A stretch of DNA of 64,000 nucleotides from Pseudoalteromonas flavipulchra NCIMB 2033 = ATCC BAA-314 (GTDB taxonomy: Bacteria; Pseudomonadota; Gammaproteobacteria; Enterobacterales; Alteromonadaceae): the NCBI GenBank assembly GCA_000814665.1, contig JWIH01000021.1:1-64000 (forward strand). The letters are read 5' to 3'. A program made the position numbers and the translations under genes. This document shows positions 40,350-49,920 of this stretch, one piece after another; the stretch's first letter is position 1; every line of letters begins with the position of its first letter. The notes under the pieces were generated by a model. The model was given only the letters and a program-made list of their open reading frames with translations, searched no databases and was not told where the DNA came from.

Positions 40350-40378
40350 AAAATGCCGAAGATGAGTTCGGCATTTTT
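40350..40378. terminator. Bidirectional terminator between glucoamylase and malR
   Basis: AAAATGCCGAA (40350-40360)/TTCGGCATTTT (40367-40377) with flanking A and T runs on both sides, serving the two convergent genes. Confidence 0.9.
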
Positions 40379-40388
40379 ATCGCTATTG

Positions 40389-41408
40389 CTACCGTGAAGA
40401 CTGCCTAACAATCAATTTCGGTGGCAAGAGGGTAGAGGCTACTGCTTCACCTCGGATAAGCGTAAGTAAGTTATCGACCAGCATTTGTCCTGCCAATGTG
40501 GTGTTTTGCTGCACAGTAGTTAAAGAGGGAGAAACATAACCCGCAGCGGCAATGTTATCAAAGCCAACGACATGTACATCATGAGGCACGCGAACGCCTG
40601 CTTCTTGAAGCGCCTTAATCGCGCCAATAGCAATAAGATCGCTAGCCGCGAAAAGCGCGTTAAATTTAACATTGTTGGCGATTAAGGAGCGAGTTGCATG
40701 ATACCCAGAGTCTTCTGTGGAAATCGCATTTGCCATCTTACGGTCGCTCACCTCAATACCTTTTGCTTTAAGGGTGTCTCTAAAGCCTTTAAAACGTGCA
40801 AAAAACTCCGGGCTGTGATCCGAAGCATCGCCAATAAACGCACAATCTGTTCTGACCATGTCGATTAAATGCTTTGCAGCCAATACACCACCACCGTAAT
40901 TATCGCAGCTCACCGTTAAGTCTGGACGGTTATCAACCGTTGCCCCCCAGCAAACAAACTTTGTGTGGTTGTCGAGTAGAGTTTGTAACTTCGACTGGTA
41001 ATCGATGTAATCACCATAGCCTAGTAAAATTAACCCGTCAGCACGGTGACTATCCTCATAATCGGCATGCCAATCACTGCTCGTCGATTGGAACGATACT
41101 AAAAGGTCATAGCCTTCTTTTGCACACGCTCGGGTAATACTTCCAAGCATACTTAAAAAGAAAGGATTAATTTGTGACTCGTCTTCTGTGGGATCTTCAA
41201 ATAACAGCAAAGCTAATGTACTACTTTGCTGAGTGCGCAGATTACTCGCGTTTTTATCGACCTTATAGTTAAGCTTTTTAGCAATCTCATGAACGCGACG
41301 ACGAGTTTCTTCGTTAACCAAAGGGCTATTTCTTAGCGCGCGCGACACCGTAGATTGCGAAACGCCAGCATAATGGGCGATATCAAATGAAGTTGCTTTA
41401 CCTTTCAT
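40389..41408 (-). CDS. malR: LacI-family regulator of the maltodextrin genes
   Basis: 339 residues from ATG 41408, which has GAGAAG upstream; an in-frame ATG at 41447 would add 13 residues but lacks a ribosome site. The N-terminal helix-turn-helix (FDIAHYAGVSQSTVSRALR) and hinge are followed by a periplasmic-binding-like effector domain (~60-335). It lies at the end of the maltodextrin cluster and probably reads the TGMATACGTATGCA-type sites. The name MalR is by homology and context; the effector (maltose or another sugar) is not shown. Confidence 0.82.
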   Translation of the reverse strand: MKGKATSFDIAHYAGVSQSTVSRALRNSPLVNEETRRRVHEIAKKLNYKVDKNASNLRTQQSSTLALLLFEDPTEDESQINPFFLSMLGSITRACAKEGYDLLVSFQSTSSDWHADYEDSHRADGLILLGYGDYIDYQSKLQTLLDNHTKFVCWGATVDNRPDLTVSCDNYGGGVLAAKHLIDMVRTDCAFIGDASDHSPEFFARFKGFRDTLKAKGIEVSDRKMANAISTEDSGYHATRSLIANNVKFNALFAASDLIAIGAIKALQEAGVRVPHDVHVVGFDNIAAAGYVSPSLTTVQQNTTLAGQMLVDNLLTLIRGEAVASTLLPPKLIVRQSSR

Positions 41409-41491
41409 GTTCTTCTCAACGCTTAAGACAGTGACATTGTCAGCCATTCAATTTTTTTTTCAACCAATTTCACCGAATTTGCAAATTTTTA

Positions 41492-41520
41492 TTGATACAG
41501 TCTGACACCGGTGTCATAAT
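41492..41520 (+). promoter_or_regulatory. glk promoter with operator in its spacer
   Basis: TTGATA (41492-41497), 17-bp spacer, CATAAT (41515-41520). The perfect palindrome TGACACCGGTGTCA (41503-41516) fills the spacer, so a bound repressor would cover the promoter. The same 14-mer occurs twice before edd. Confidence 0.8.
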
Positions 41521-41557
41521 GTCGATGTTTTATCATTTTGTTGTCAAAACGTATTTG

Positions 41558-41587
41558 GCTGCCCTATGCCAAGGGCAGCATTTTTTT
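41558..41587 (+). terminator. Terminator hairpin inside the glk leader
   Basis: GCTGCCC (41558-41564)/GGGCAGC (41573-41579), eight-base loop, followed by ATTTTTTT. It is about 40 bases downstream of the -10 box and 140 bases before glk, so transcripts from the promoter at 41492 must pass it. T-tract only in the + direction, so it does not serve malR. Possible attenuator. Confidence 0.8.
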
Positions 41588-41726
41588 ACCAAATTAACAG
41601 AATAACAGGTAAGAGCAAAAGCCAAGGCGTGCAAATTTTGGCGAGTTGAGACAGTAAATTGCAGGACGTGTGCTGGCAGCCCTGATGTTAGCCCAAGCAT
41701 AATCGCAGTGATAAAGAGATAATAAT

Positions 41727-42728
41727 ATGAGCCAGACAACAAGCCATTCATCCGTGCCGTTTGAGCCGATTGTCGTTGCCGACATCGGGGGAACAAACGC
41801 CAGATTTGCAATCGTGTCAGATTTTGATACGCGAACTAACCATTTTGTAATTACGCATCAAGCCACTTTTCCTAGTGCTGAATTCCAGTCTTTTGAATCC
41901 GCTATCCAAAAATATTTAACTGAGCTACCTGTTGCGCAGCCAAGCCGAGCCTGTCTCGCGGTTGCCGGTCCTATCAAATCTCAGCAAGTTCATTTAACTA
42001 ATTTAGGTTGGCATTTTAATTCCGAAGACATCAAAGCCCAGTTCGATTTTACCGAACTTGCCGTGATCAACGACTTTGCTGCTTTTGCCTATGCGGCGCC
42101 CTACTTAGCACTAGAGAAAAACCTAGTGATTAAGCAAGGTCAGCCTGAGCTAGGTGCAAATATCGGCGTAATGGGTCCTGGCACTGGATTTGGTGCAGCT
42201 TGCCTTGCTAGAGATATTAACGGCAGCGCGGTGATGAGCTGTGAAGCGGGACATATCTCACTTGCACCGGTTACCGCCTTAGACAAAGAGCTGTTAACGG
42301 TACTGCGCGCGAGTATTCAACATGTCTCAGTCGAGACGGTGTTTTCAGGCCCAGGTATTGCGAGACTCTACAAAGCCATGGCAGAAGTGCGTGGTGAGCA
42401 AGCTAAAGATCTTAATGCGGCGCAGATCAGTGCACTTGCGAAAGAATGTAAAGTGTGCGACGCAACATTGAGTCACTTCTGTGACTGGATGGGTAGTGTG
42501 GCTGGTGATTTAGCACTGACTTTTGGTGCCTTAGGTGGTGTTTATATAGGTGGTGGGATCTTGCCGCGGATGAAAGCGCGATTACAAGCAAGTAGCTTTG
42601 TTGAACGCTTTACCGAAAAAGGCATGATGTCACAGTACACGAGCCAAATTCCAGTTACTTTGGTGGTACAAGATAATATCCCACTGATTGGCGCAGCTGC
42701 ATGTATTCATGAGCGACGCCGGGCTTAA
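41727..42728 (+). CDS. glk: Glucokinase
   Basis: 333 residues. ATP-dependent phosphorylation of glucose to glucose 6-phosphate, using glucose released by the amylolytic genes. Bacterial glucokinase (Glk) family features: VVADIGGTNARFAIV near the N-terminus, AVAGPI, VINDFAAFAYA with the catalytic Asp, GPGTGFGAACL, EAGHISLAP and GGVYIGGGI. The ~200-base leader contains an operator-bearing promoter and a terminator-like hairpin. Followed at 10 bases by a LacI-family gene with which it forms an operon. Confidence 0.93.
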   Translation: MSQTTSHSSVPFEPIVVADIGGTNARFAIVSDFDTRTNHFVITHQATFPSAEFQSFESAIQKYLTELPVAQPSRACLAVAGPIKSQQVHLTNLGWHFNSEDIKAQFDFTELAVINDFAAFAYAAPYLALEKNLVIKQGQPELGANIGVMGPGTGFGAACLARDINGSAVMSCEAGHISLAPVTALDKELLTVLRASIQHVSVETVFSGPGIARLYKAMAEVRGEQAKDLNAAQISALAKECKVCDATLSHFCDWMGSVAGDLALTFGALGGVYIGGGILPRMKARLQASSFVERFTEKGMMSQYTSQIPVTLVVQDNIPLIGAAACIHERRRA

Positions 42729-42738
42729 GGGAAAATCG

Positions 42739-43758
42739 ATGAAAAAAGTAACTATTAATAGCGTTGCCGAATATGCCGGAGTGTCTAAAAAGACAGTATC
42801 TCGGGTATTAAATAACGAGCCAAATGTTAGTCCAGCAACGCGGGAAAAAGTCCTGAAGGTCTTTGAAGAGCTGAATTATAAGCCTAATCCTATCGCACGC
42901 GGTTTGGCACAAAATCGTAGCTTTATCATCGGTTGTTTATACGACAATCCATCAAAAAGCTATATCACGCGAGTGCAAAGCGGTGCGCTGGAAGCGTGTC
43001 AGAAGCATAGTTACAATTTATTGATACATCCTTGTGAACTGCGCGGCCAAGACCTTATCGACAATGTTGATCAGCTGCTTACCACATCGAGACTTGACGG
43101 TATTGTGCTTACTCCACCGTTTTCAGACTCCAACGAGCTTATTGCTTTTTTAAAGCAGCGTAATATTCCCTATGCACGCGTTGCTTCAGCCATTGAAGGC
43201 GATGATTCGATTTCAATTCGCAGTAATGACGAGCAGGGCGCTTTTGAGTTAACTGAGCACTTGATTAATTTAGGTCATACCGAAATTGCCTTTATTAAAG
43301 GTCACCCTGATCACAGTGCCACAGAAAATCGTTTCTCTGGATACCAAAAAGCACTAGCAAAGCATGGTATTGAATATCGAGAGCGGTTAGTTGCAGAAGG
43401 TAACTTTAGTTATCACTCAGGCGCAGACAGTGCAAAAGCTATATTGGACTTAGAGCCAAGACCAACGGCTGTATTTGCATCAAACGACTACATGGCTGCG
43501 GCCGTGTTAAAACTTGCTACGCAGCGAGAGATAAAAGTGCCCGAGCAGTTATCTATTGCTGGGTTTGATAACGCACCTATTGCAAGGCATATTTGGCCGG
43601 GTCTGACGACGATAGCACAGCCTGTGGAAGAAATGACTCGGATAGCGGTAGAAGAGCTGATTAAGCATATATCTCAGCCGCAAGAAGCACCGTTTCAGCA
43701 AGTTTTAGAAGCTAAACTTATCACTCGAGAGTCGACGAAAGCGCGCTCGGATTCATAA
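42739..43758 (+). CDS. LacI-family regulator of glucose/Entner-Doudoroff genes
   Basis: 339 residues from ATG 42739, preceded by AAGGGA; an open extension from 42688 lies inside glk and is rejected. N-terminal helix-turn-helix (INSVAEYAGVSKKTVSRVL) and LacI-type effector domain. It lies between glk and edd, both of which carry TGACACCGGTGTCA, so it is the obvious candidate regulator and would also control itself through the glk promoter. A GluR-type name is plausible by context, but the effector is unknown. Confidence 0.85.
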   Translation: MKKVTINSVAEYAGVSKKTVSRVLNNEPNVSPATREKVLKVFEELNYKPNPIARGLAQNRSFIIGCLYDNPSKSYITRVQSGALEACQKHSYNLLIHPCELRGQDLIDNVDQLLTTSRLDGIVLTPPFSDSNELIAFLKQRNIPYARVASAIEGDDSISIRSNDEQGAFELTEHLINLGHTEIAFIKGHPDHSATENRFSGYQKALAKHGIEYRERLVAEGNFSYHSGADSAKAILDLEPRPTAVFASNDYMAAAVLKLATQREIKVPEQLSIAGFDNAPIARHIWPGLTTIAQPVEEMTRIAVEELIKHISQPQEAPFQQVLEAKLITRESTKARSDS

Positions 43759-43783
43759 CTTTTTCAATTTTTATACTTGCCCC

Positions 43784-43814
43784 AAAGCCCAACGCTTAGC
43801 CGTTGGGCTTTTTA
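43784..43814 (+). terminator. Terminator after the glk-lacI operon
   Basis: AAAGCCCAACG (43784-43794)/CGTTGGGCTTT (43801-43811), six-base loop, T-run after. Separates the regulator from the edd operon. Confidence 0.92.
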
Positions 43815-44104
43815 TTTTCGCAGCTACTAGGGAAAACGTTGCGGACTAGATAAATGCGCAGATTTATGTCGCGATAATCAGGCTCGCTGACCCAGCGATT
43901 AAAGGCCATGTTACCAAGTTAAGGCTCATTGATAACTTTGCTATCAAATAATGATTTCGCTCAATCATTAATATTATTCTTTTTGTCATAATAATTACTA
44001 ATAAAATCAGTTAGGTAATGATTTTAATATCGCAGATATCGGCAAAGTTTTAAGTGGTTATAATTTGGTCATTTTAAAAAGTTAGACTAAATTTATAAGA
44101 AGGG

Positions 44105-44152
44105 TTGACACCGGTGTCAGCTTTGTGCGTAAATATAGTGACACCGGTGTCA
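44105..44152 (+). promoter_or_regulatory. edd control region: two identical operators and a -35 box
   Basis: TGACACCGGTGTCA occurs at 44106-44119 and 44139-44152, centre spacing 33 bp, about three helical turns. The first overlaps a consensus -35 TTGACA (44105-44110); possible -10 boxes (TAAATA at 44130, TATAGT at 44134) have imperfect spacing. The rest of the gap 43815-44104 is A+T rich with an inverted repeat TAATGATT/AATCATTA (43949-43970) of unknown role. Confidence 0.78.
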
Positions 44153-44206
44153 GGTTGGGGTGAGAGACAACCTGATAGCGTACCTTTGAACGGGTAAATC
44201 AAAGCA

Positions 44207-44256
44207 GCTCTGTACAAGGATTATCACGAATGCTGGTAATCGTGCAGAGCCTTTTT
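44207..44256 (+). terminator. Terminator hairpin inside the edd leader
   Basis: GCTCTGTAC (44207-44215) pairs with GTGCAGAGC (44242-44250) and GATTATC (44219-44225) with GGTAATC (44235-44241), leaving an AAG bulge. The 16-pair hairpin is followed by CTTTTTCC. It lies between the operators and the edd start (44282), so transcription from the upstream promoter must pass it. Candidate attenuator. Confidence 0.75.
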
Positions 44257-44281
44257 CCTCTAACACTAGAGAGTCAGTAAT

Positions 44282-46135
44282 ATGTTGCATCCACGAATTC
44301 AGGAAGTCACCGAACGCGTCATTGAGCGAAGCAAAGCAACACGTCAAGCCTATTTAGCTCGAATCCAACAAGCAAAAAAACAAACGCGCGTACGAGCAGG
44401 ACTGGGCTGTGGAAACCTAGCACACGTAATGGCTGCTTGCTCAAGCAGTGACAAAGCACGTCTGAAAGAAGACGAGCAACCGAACCTAGCAATTATCAAT
44501 TCGTACAATGACATGTTGTCTGCGCACGAACCTTATAAAGAATATCCAGATTTAATTAAAGCAGTGGCAAACAAGTTTGACGCGACTGCGCAAGTAGCGG
44601 GTGGTGTACCTGCTATGTGTGACGGGGTTACCCAAGGCCGAGATGGCATGGAACTGTCTTTGTTTTCTCGAGATGTCATTGCCATGTCAACAGCGGTGGC
44701 ATTATCACACGATGTCTTCGATGGGGTTTTTTGTCTTGGTGTCTGTGACAAAATCGTCCCTGGACTATTAATTGGTGCGTTGTCTTTTGGCCATTTGCCC
44801 ATTTTCTTTTTACCCGCAGGTCCAATGCAATCTGGGATCCCGAACAAAGAAAAGGCACGTATTCGTCAAAAGTTTGCACAGGGCTTAGTCAGCCGCGAAG
44901 AGTTACTGGAAGCTGAGAGTGCTTCATACCACAGTGCAGGTACTTGTACTTTCTACGGTACGGCAAACTCGAACCAGATGCTAATGGAGATCATGGGTCT
45001 TCACTTACCGGGTAGCTCGTTTATCAATCCATACACAGAATTAAGAGATGGCTTAACGGCGAGTGCGGTTGAGACCATGCTAACTCAGCTACTTGATGGT
45101 AAAAGCGGCAATGCACTTGCGGATATCGTGAGTGAAAAAACCGTGATTAATGGCTTGGTCGGTCTGTTGTCTACTGGTGGTTCTACCAATCATGCCATTC
45201 ACTTAGTTGCAATGGCAAAAGCGGCAGGTGTTCAAATCACTTGGAAAGACATGGCAGATTTGTCTGAAGTAGTGCCGTTATTAACGCGTATTTATCCAAA
45301 TGGTCATGCCGATGTAAACCACTTCCAAGCGGCTGGTGGCATGGGCTTCTTAATGCGTGAATTAAGAGATGGCGGCTTCTTACACAATGACGTAAAAACG
45401 ATTGTGGGTGAAGGGCTTGATGCTTATACGATGGAACCATTACTGGATATCAACAGCAATGTGATCATCAGCGATAATCAAGGTCCTGCCAAAGTGAAGT
45501 GGGTACCAGTACCTGAGAATTCACTGGATGAAGAAGTACTTCGCCCAGTAGCAAATCCATTTAACAAGCAAGGCGGCTTGCAACTACTTAATGGTAATTT
45601 GGGTAAAGCGGTGATTAAAGTGTCTGCGGTACAAGAGCAGCACCAAACGGTGACTGCACCGGCGAAAGTATTCAGCTCTCAAAGCGAATTACAAGAAGCC
45701 TTTAGTGCTGGCAAGCTTAACCAAGACTTTATTGCCGTGATCAAAGAGCAAGGCCCTAAAGCGAAAGGTATGCCTGAGTTACATAAACTGACACCTGTCA
45801 TGGCTACATTACAAGACCAAGGTTTTAAAGTGGCGATTGTGACTGATGGTCGTATGTCTGGCGCTTCGGGTAAAGTACCTGCGGCGATCCACCTTGCGCC
45901 GGAAGCGGTTGAAGGTGGTGCAATTGCAAAAGTACACGAAGGTGATTTGATCACCTTAAATGCACCAAAAGGCGAATTAGTGCTACATGTTTCTGATGAA
46001 GAAATGGCACAGCGCGAATTACAGCTTTCACCGCAATCGCAAACATTTGGTACGGGTCGAGAGCTATTCTCAGGATTTAGACACGTAGTGAGCAGTGCAG
46101 ATCAAGGCGCATGCTCATTTGGCATCGAAGAATAA
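44282..46135 (+). CDS. edd: Phosphogluconate dehydratase
   Basis: 617 residues, similar to E. coli Edd (603). It converts 6-phosphogluconate to KDPG, the first committed Entner-Doudoroff step. It belongs to the IlvD/Edd [4Fe-4S] dehydratase family, with the expected Cys-containing segments ([39 protein letters not shown]) and [15 protein letters not shown]. First gene of edd-eda-gap; eda starts about 23 bases after its stop codon. Confidence 0.95.
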   Translation: MLHPRIQEVTERVIERSKATRQAYLARIQQAKKQTRVRAGLGCGNLAHVMAACSSSDKARLKEDEQPNLAIINSYNDMLSAHEPYKEYPDLIKAVANKFDATAQVAGGVPAMCDGVTQGRDGMELSLFSRDVIAMSTAVALSHDVFDGVFCLGVCDKIVPGLLIGALSFGHLPIFFLPAGPMQSGIPNKEKARIRQKFAQGLVSREELLEAESASYHSAGTCTFYGTANSNQMLMEIMGLHLPGSSFINPYTELRDGLTASAVETMLTQLLDGKSGNALADIVSEKTVINGLVGLLSTGGSTNHAIHLVAMAKAAGVQITWKDMADLSEVVPLLTRIYPNGHADVNHFQAAGGMGFLMRELRDGGFLHNDVKTIVGEGLDAYTMEPLLDINSNVIISDNQGPAKVKWVPVPENSLDEEVLRPVANPFNKQGGLQLLNGNLGKAVIKVSAVQEQHQTVTAPAKVFSSQSELQEAFSAGKLNQDFIAVIKEQGPKAKGMPELHKLTPVMATLQDQGFKVAIVTDGRMSGASGKVPAAIHLAPEAVEGGAIAKVHEGDLITLNAPKGELVLHVSDEEMAQRELQLSPQSQTFGTGRELFSGFRHVVSSADQGACSFGIEE

Positions 46136-46158
46136 TAACAGTGGGAATGAGGGTGAGC

Positions 46159-46779
46159 ATGAGTATTAAAGAGATATTGTCAGCAGCACCAGTGGTTCCG
46201 GTTATCGTTATTGATAACCTAGAAGACGCGGTGCCGCTTGCTACGGCATTGTTTAATGGTGGCTTAAAAGCACTTGAAGTGACACTTCGTACACCGGTGG
46301 CAGCGCAAGCGGTAAAAGACATTAAAGCGGCCTTACCAGACGCCTATGTTGGTACTGGTACGGTAGTGGATAAGGCAACCTTTAATGCCTCTGTAGAAGC
46401 CGGTGCTGACTTCATGGTAAGTCCAGGTGTCAATGACGAATTATTGGAACTGGCTAAGTCGTCAAGTATTCCATTTCTTCCAGGCGCTGCAACGCCAAGC
46501 GAAGTGATGAAGCTTGCAAGTCACGGTTTTGAATTCTTAAAGTTTTTCCCAGCAGAAGCTGCAGGTGGTGCACCAATGCTTAAATCCATTGGCGGACCAA
46601 TTCCACAAGTAAAATTCTGTCCAACGGGTGGTATTTCGTTGGCAACTGCACCTAAGTATCTTGCACTCGACAATGTGGTATGTGTGGGCGGTACTTGGAT
46701 GCTTGATAAAGCACTTATCGCAAACAAAGACTGGCAAGCCATTGAAGCGCTTGCGAAACAAGCAAGTGAAGTAAAATAG
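46159..46779 (+). CDS. eda: KDPG aldolase (2-dehydro-3-deoxy-phosphogluconate aldolase)
   Basis: 206 residues from ATG 46159, chosen because GAGGG precedes it at good spacing; the frame is open upstream into edd. It cleaves KDPG to pyruvate and glyceraldehyde 3-phosphate. The Schiff-base Lys128 (FLKFFPAE) and catalytic Glu40 (ALEVTLRT) correspond to E. coli Lys133 and Glu45. Second gene of the operon, 17 bases before gap. Confidence 0.95.
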   Translation: MSIKEILSAAPVVPVIVIDNLEDAVPLATALFNGGLKALEVTLRTPVAAQAVKDIKAALPDAYVGTGTVVDKATFNASVEAGADFMVSPGVNDELLELAKSSSIPFLPGAATPSEVMKLASHGFEFLKFFPAEAAGGAPMLKSIGGPIPQVKFCPTGGISLATAPKYLALDNVVCVGGTWMLDKALIANKDWQAIEALAKQASEVK

Positions 46780-46796
46780 ATTAGGGGACAGTTATC

Positions 46797-47801
46797 ATGA
46801 TTAATATCGCAATTAATGGCTATGGACGTATCGGTCGTAACGTACTTCGTGCACTGTACGAGTCAGGTCAGAATAAAGACATCAAAGTCGTTGCCATCAA
46901 CGATCTCGCACCTGCGAACGTAAACGCGCATTTGACCCAATTTGACTCTGTACATGGTCGCTTTCAAGAGCAGGTTGTTCTTAACGACAACACACTCGTT
47001 ATCGGTGGTGACGAAATCACGCTAACGCAAGAGCGTGACCCTGCAAATCTTCCTTGGAAAGCGCTAAACGTTGATATCGTACTTGAATGTACTGGGTTGT
47101 TCACTTCTCGCGAAGCTGCGGCTAAACACATCGAAGCCGGTGCGAAAAAAGTGATTGTATCTGCTCCGGGCACAGATATGGATGCAACGGTTGTTCATGG
47201 TGTTAACAGCGAAGTGCTAAATGCTGAATCAACCATTATCTCTAACGCATCTTGTACCACAAACTGTCTTGCGCCTATTGCAAAAGTATTGAATGATACT
47301 ATTGGTATTGAGCAAGGTAGCATGACAACCATTCATGCCTACACCAACGATCAGAATCTATCAGACGTTTACCACCCTGATTTATATCGTGCGCGTAGTG
47401 CCACTCAGTCTATGATCCCGACGAAAACGGGCGCGGCAAAGGCGGTTGGCTTAGTGCTTCCTGAACTTGCCGGCAAACTAGATGGTATGGCGGTTCGTGT
47501 GCCAACCATCAATGTATCACTGGTTGATTTAACGTTTGTTGCTAAGCGTGACACTTCAAAAGAAGAAGTGAATGCGGCAATCAAAGCGGCTGCTGAGGGC
47601 GCGATGAGTGCAATCCTTGAGTACAATGAATTACCTTTGGTTTCTATCGATTTCAACCACAATCCAGCTTCTTCAGTGTTTGACTCAACACAAACCAAAG
47701 TAGATGGAAAGCTGGTAAAAGTGATGGCTTGGTATGATAACGAATGGGGCTTCTCTTGCCGCATGCTAGACCAAGTTAAAGCACTAGGTGCATTTTTATA
47801 A
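46797..47801 (+). CDS. gap: Type I glyceraldehyde-3-phosphate dehydrogenase
   Basis: 334 residues. NAD-binding domain ([10 protein letters not shown]), Asp36 after strand 2, which favours NAD over NADP, catalytic Cys153 ([12 protein letters not shown]) and His180 (TTIHAYTND). The [15 protein letters not shown] segment resembles the Pseudomonas-type Gap rather than enteric GapA. Placed with edd-eda it would oxidise the triose phosphate made by KDPG cleavage. Terminator follows. Erythrose-4-phosphate dehydrogenase is less likely given this context. Confidence 0.92.
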   Translation: MINIAINGYGRIGRNVLRALYESGQNKDIKVVAINDLAPANVNAHLTQFDSVHGRFQEQVVLNDNTLVIGGDEITLTQERDPANLPWKALNVDIVLECTGLFTSREAAAKHIEAGAKKVIVSAPGTDMDATVVHGVNSEVLNAESTIISNASCTTNCLAPIAKVLNDTIGIEQGSMTTIHAYTNDQNLSDVYHPDLYRARSATQSMIPTKTGAAKAVGLVLPELAGKLDGMAVRVPTINVSLVDLTFVAKRDTSKEEVNAAIKAAAEGAMSAILEYNELPLVSIDFNHNPASSVFDSTQTKVDGKLVKVMAWYDNEWGFSCRMLDQVKALGAFL

Positions 47802-47821
47802 TCAGGATTAATTTCTGACCA

Positions 47822-47849
47822 AAAGCTCTGCAGATCGCGGAGCTTTTTT
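47822..47849 (+). terminator. Terminator after edd-eda-gap
   Basis: AAAGCTCTGC (47822-47831)/GCGGAGCTTT (47837-47846), one G-T pair, five-base loop, followed by T residues. Confidence 0.9.
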
Positions 47850-47865
47850 GTTTTTGACGGAAAAA

Positions 47866-47895
47866 TTGCCATTCTTCCTTATCAATTAGTATAAG
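47866..47895 (+). promoter_or_regulatory. Probable adk promoter
   Basis: TTGCCA (47866-47871), 18-bp spacer, TATAAG (47890-47895), about 75 bp upstream of the adk start and just after the gap terminator. Confidence 0.5.
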
Positions 47896-47903
47896 TTCCT
47901 TGA

Positions 47904-48614
<711 letters not shown>

Positions 48615-48640
48615 TAACTAAGCGTTTGCTTGGTTAACAA

Positions 48641-48664
48641 GTAGGAGTCCTATGAGACTCCTAC
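48641..48664. terminator. Hairpin between convergent adk and small secreted gene
   Basis: GTAGGAGTC (48641-48649)/GACTCCTAC (48656-48664), six-base loop. T-rich sequence (ATTATTTCT) follows in the adk direction. Likely the adk terminator. Confidence 0.55.
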
Positions 48665-48690
48665 ATTATTTCTAAACTAGCTAAATCGTT

Positions 48691-49164
48691 TTAATAAGTG
48701 CTGTAGTGGAAAGTAATACTTTCTTTTCGACTTGGCTCTGCATAATGGAAGTTGCCTGTGGCTTCTACTCTATGAACGATAGAGGCTGAAATACCCGCTT
48801 TAAATGCCTCACCATTAAACGTAGCTGTATTCCCTGAATCGTTAGGATTAATTTCAATGCACTTGAAAGGTGCCGTGCTGTATGCACGACTGAAACAAAG
48901 CTCCACCGTTTCATTGCTAGGATCGGCGTAGCCCGCTGAAGTATAGCTAACTCCAGTGATAGTACCCGTTTTGCTTCCATATGGGATATCACTTAAATCG
49001 ATGTTTAATACAGAAAACTCTGTAGTCGAAAGGCCGCCTGCTGAGCTTAATACTAGCATCCGACTAGGTTGTTTTTCTTTCGTGATCATAAAATCGTCAG
49101 CAATTGCTTGACCACTAAGCGCGAGTGAAGAAATGAAGAGGGCGGTAAGAGACATCTTTTTCAT
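48691..49164 (-). CDS. Small secreted protein of unknown function
   Basis: 157 residues from ATG 49164 (MKKMSL), preceded by AAGGA; a TTG at 49170 is a less likely start. A clear signal peptide (cleavage near AIA-DD, residue ~22) and a beta-rich mature part with two cysteines (VELCFSRAYSTAPFKCIEI) that may form a disulfide. No family recognised. A family-A MITE-like element begins only 25 bp upstream of its start, so its native promoter has probably been displaced or supplied by that repeat. Confidence 0.65.
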   Translation of the reverse strand: MKKMSLTALFISSLALSGQAIADDFMITKEKQPSRMLVLSSAGGLSTTEFSVLNIDLSDIPYGSKTGTITGVSYTSAGYADPSNETVELCFSRAYSTAPFKCIEINPNDSGNTATFNGEAFKAGISASIVHRVEATGNFHYAEPSRKESITFHYSTY

Positions 49165-49189
49165 TAACAATTCCTTATTGTATAGTCTA

Positions 49190-49350
49190 ATACCAATTGC
49201 ACTAAGTCTCCAATCAATTTGAAGGGTGAAATACCATATTAGCGTCGTTAAAAATTTCTCATTTAGAACAACTAAATAGCAAAATTTTTGCCTAGCTACT
49301 AAAGCTATTTCTCCGCTTCAAATAGCTCATTTACCTAATACAATTGGTAT
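49190..49350. repeat. MITE-like element, family A (copy 2)
   Basis: 161 bp bounded by ATACCAATTG and CAATTGGTAT, nearly identical to 6646-6807. Same orientation, and again immediately upstream of a leftward gene. No coding frame. A 70-bp stretch without recognised content separates it from the next repeat at 49421. Confidence 0.85.
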
Positions 49351-49420
49351 AATTCAAGCTATGCAGTGCAACCGCATAGTGGCGTGATTGTAATGAACGA
49401 AGAATATTTGGGTCAACCTT

Positions 49421-49830
49421 ATACCAATTAATCTTAATACTTGCTCAATTTGAAGGAGCAAATCTGACGCTAACTGCGTTAAAAATTTCTCATTTAGAGC
49501 AACTAAATAACCTGAGCTTCGGATAATTAATGCCTTTCTAGCAGCCAGTTTTAGCGCTAACTGCGTTGAATTCACTTCCAATAGCCAGCTATTGGTGCGT
49601 AAATTCGCCTTGTTATCCCTAAAACTGTCTGGCTAGGAAAGGGTATAATTTAATGTGGTATTAAAAACAATGAGTTAGCTCATTCCTTATCCAAACCTCA
49701 GGTTAAATAGCAAAATTTTCGCCTTGCCTACATGGATGTAGGTACCTTGGCGTGAGCAGGATGCGGAAGCGGTGTTATCGACAAGATTTTCTCGCCTCAA
49801 AATAGATCACTTTATTAAGCTAATTGGTAT
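49421..49830. repeat. MITE-like element, family A-related, interrupted
   Basis: Bounded by ATACCAATTA and TAATTGGTAT. Internal blocks shared with the family A copies include CAATTTGAAGG and GTTAAAAATTTCTCATTTAG. It is split by a family B element at 49509-49704 with AAAT duplicated at both sides; without it the element is 210 bp. The right part has extra sequence not present in the two short copies. Together the repeats fill most of the 756-bp gap 49165-49920. Confidence 0.75.
49509..49704. mobile_element. MITE-like element, family B (copy 2), nested
   Basis: 196 bp, AACCTGAG...CTCAGGTT, closely similar to 13672-13866. It is flanked by the direct repeat AAAT (49505-49508 and 49705-49708). It sits inside the family A-related repeat at the AACTAAAT|AGCAAAAT point, which is intact in copies 6646-6807 and 49190-49350, so the empty site is visible within the same window. 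Confidence 0.88.
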
Positions 49831-49920
49831 TAGATTTGTAAAATAATGCGACTAAATCAGTCGTTTATGGTTTTATTTTGATGGTTCTTATGAGTAAGGG
49901 GCTGGTGCCCCTTACCAGTT

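Noticed and set aside
42688..42738. N-terminal extension of the LacI regulator into glk
   Set aside because: LacI proteins begin shortly before the helix-turn-helix, and ATG 42739 has a good ribosome site.
46797..47801. Erythrose-4-phosphate dehydrogenase (epd)
   Set aside because: The gene sits in an operon with edd and eda, and the sequence fits Pseudomonas-type GAPDH.
49165..49920. A complete insertion sequence or prophage remnant
   Set aside because: No transposase, integrase or phage frame is present; the gap is explained by short non-coding repeats.
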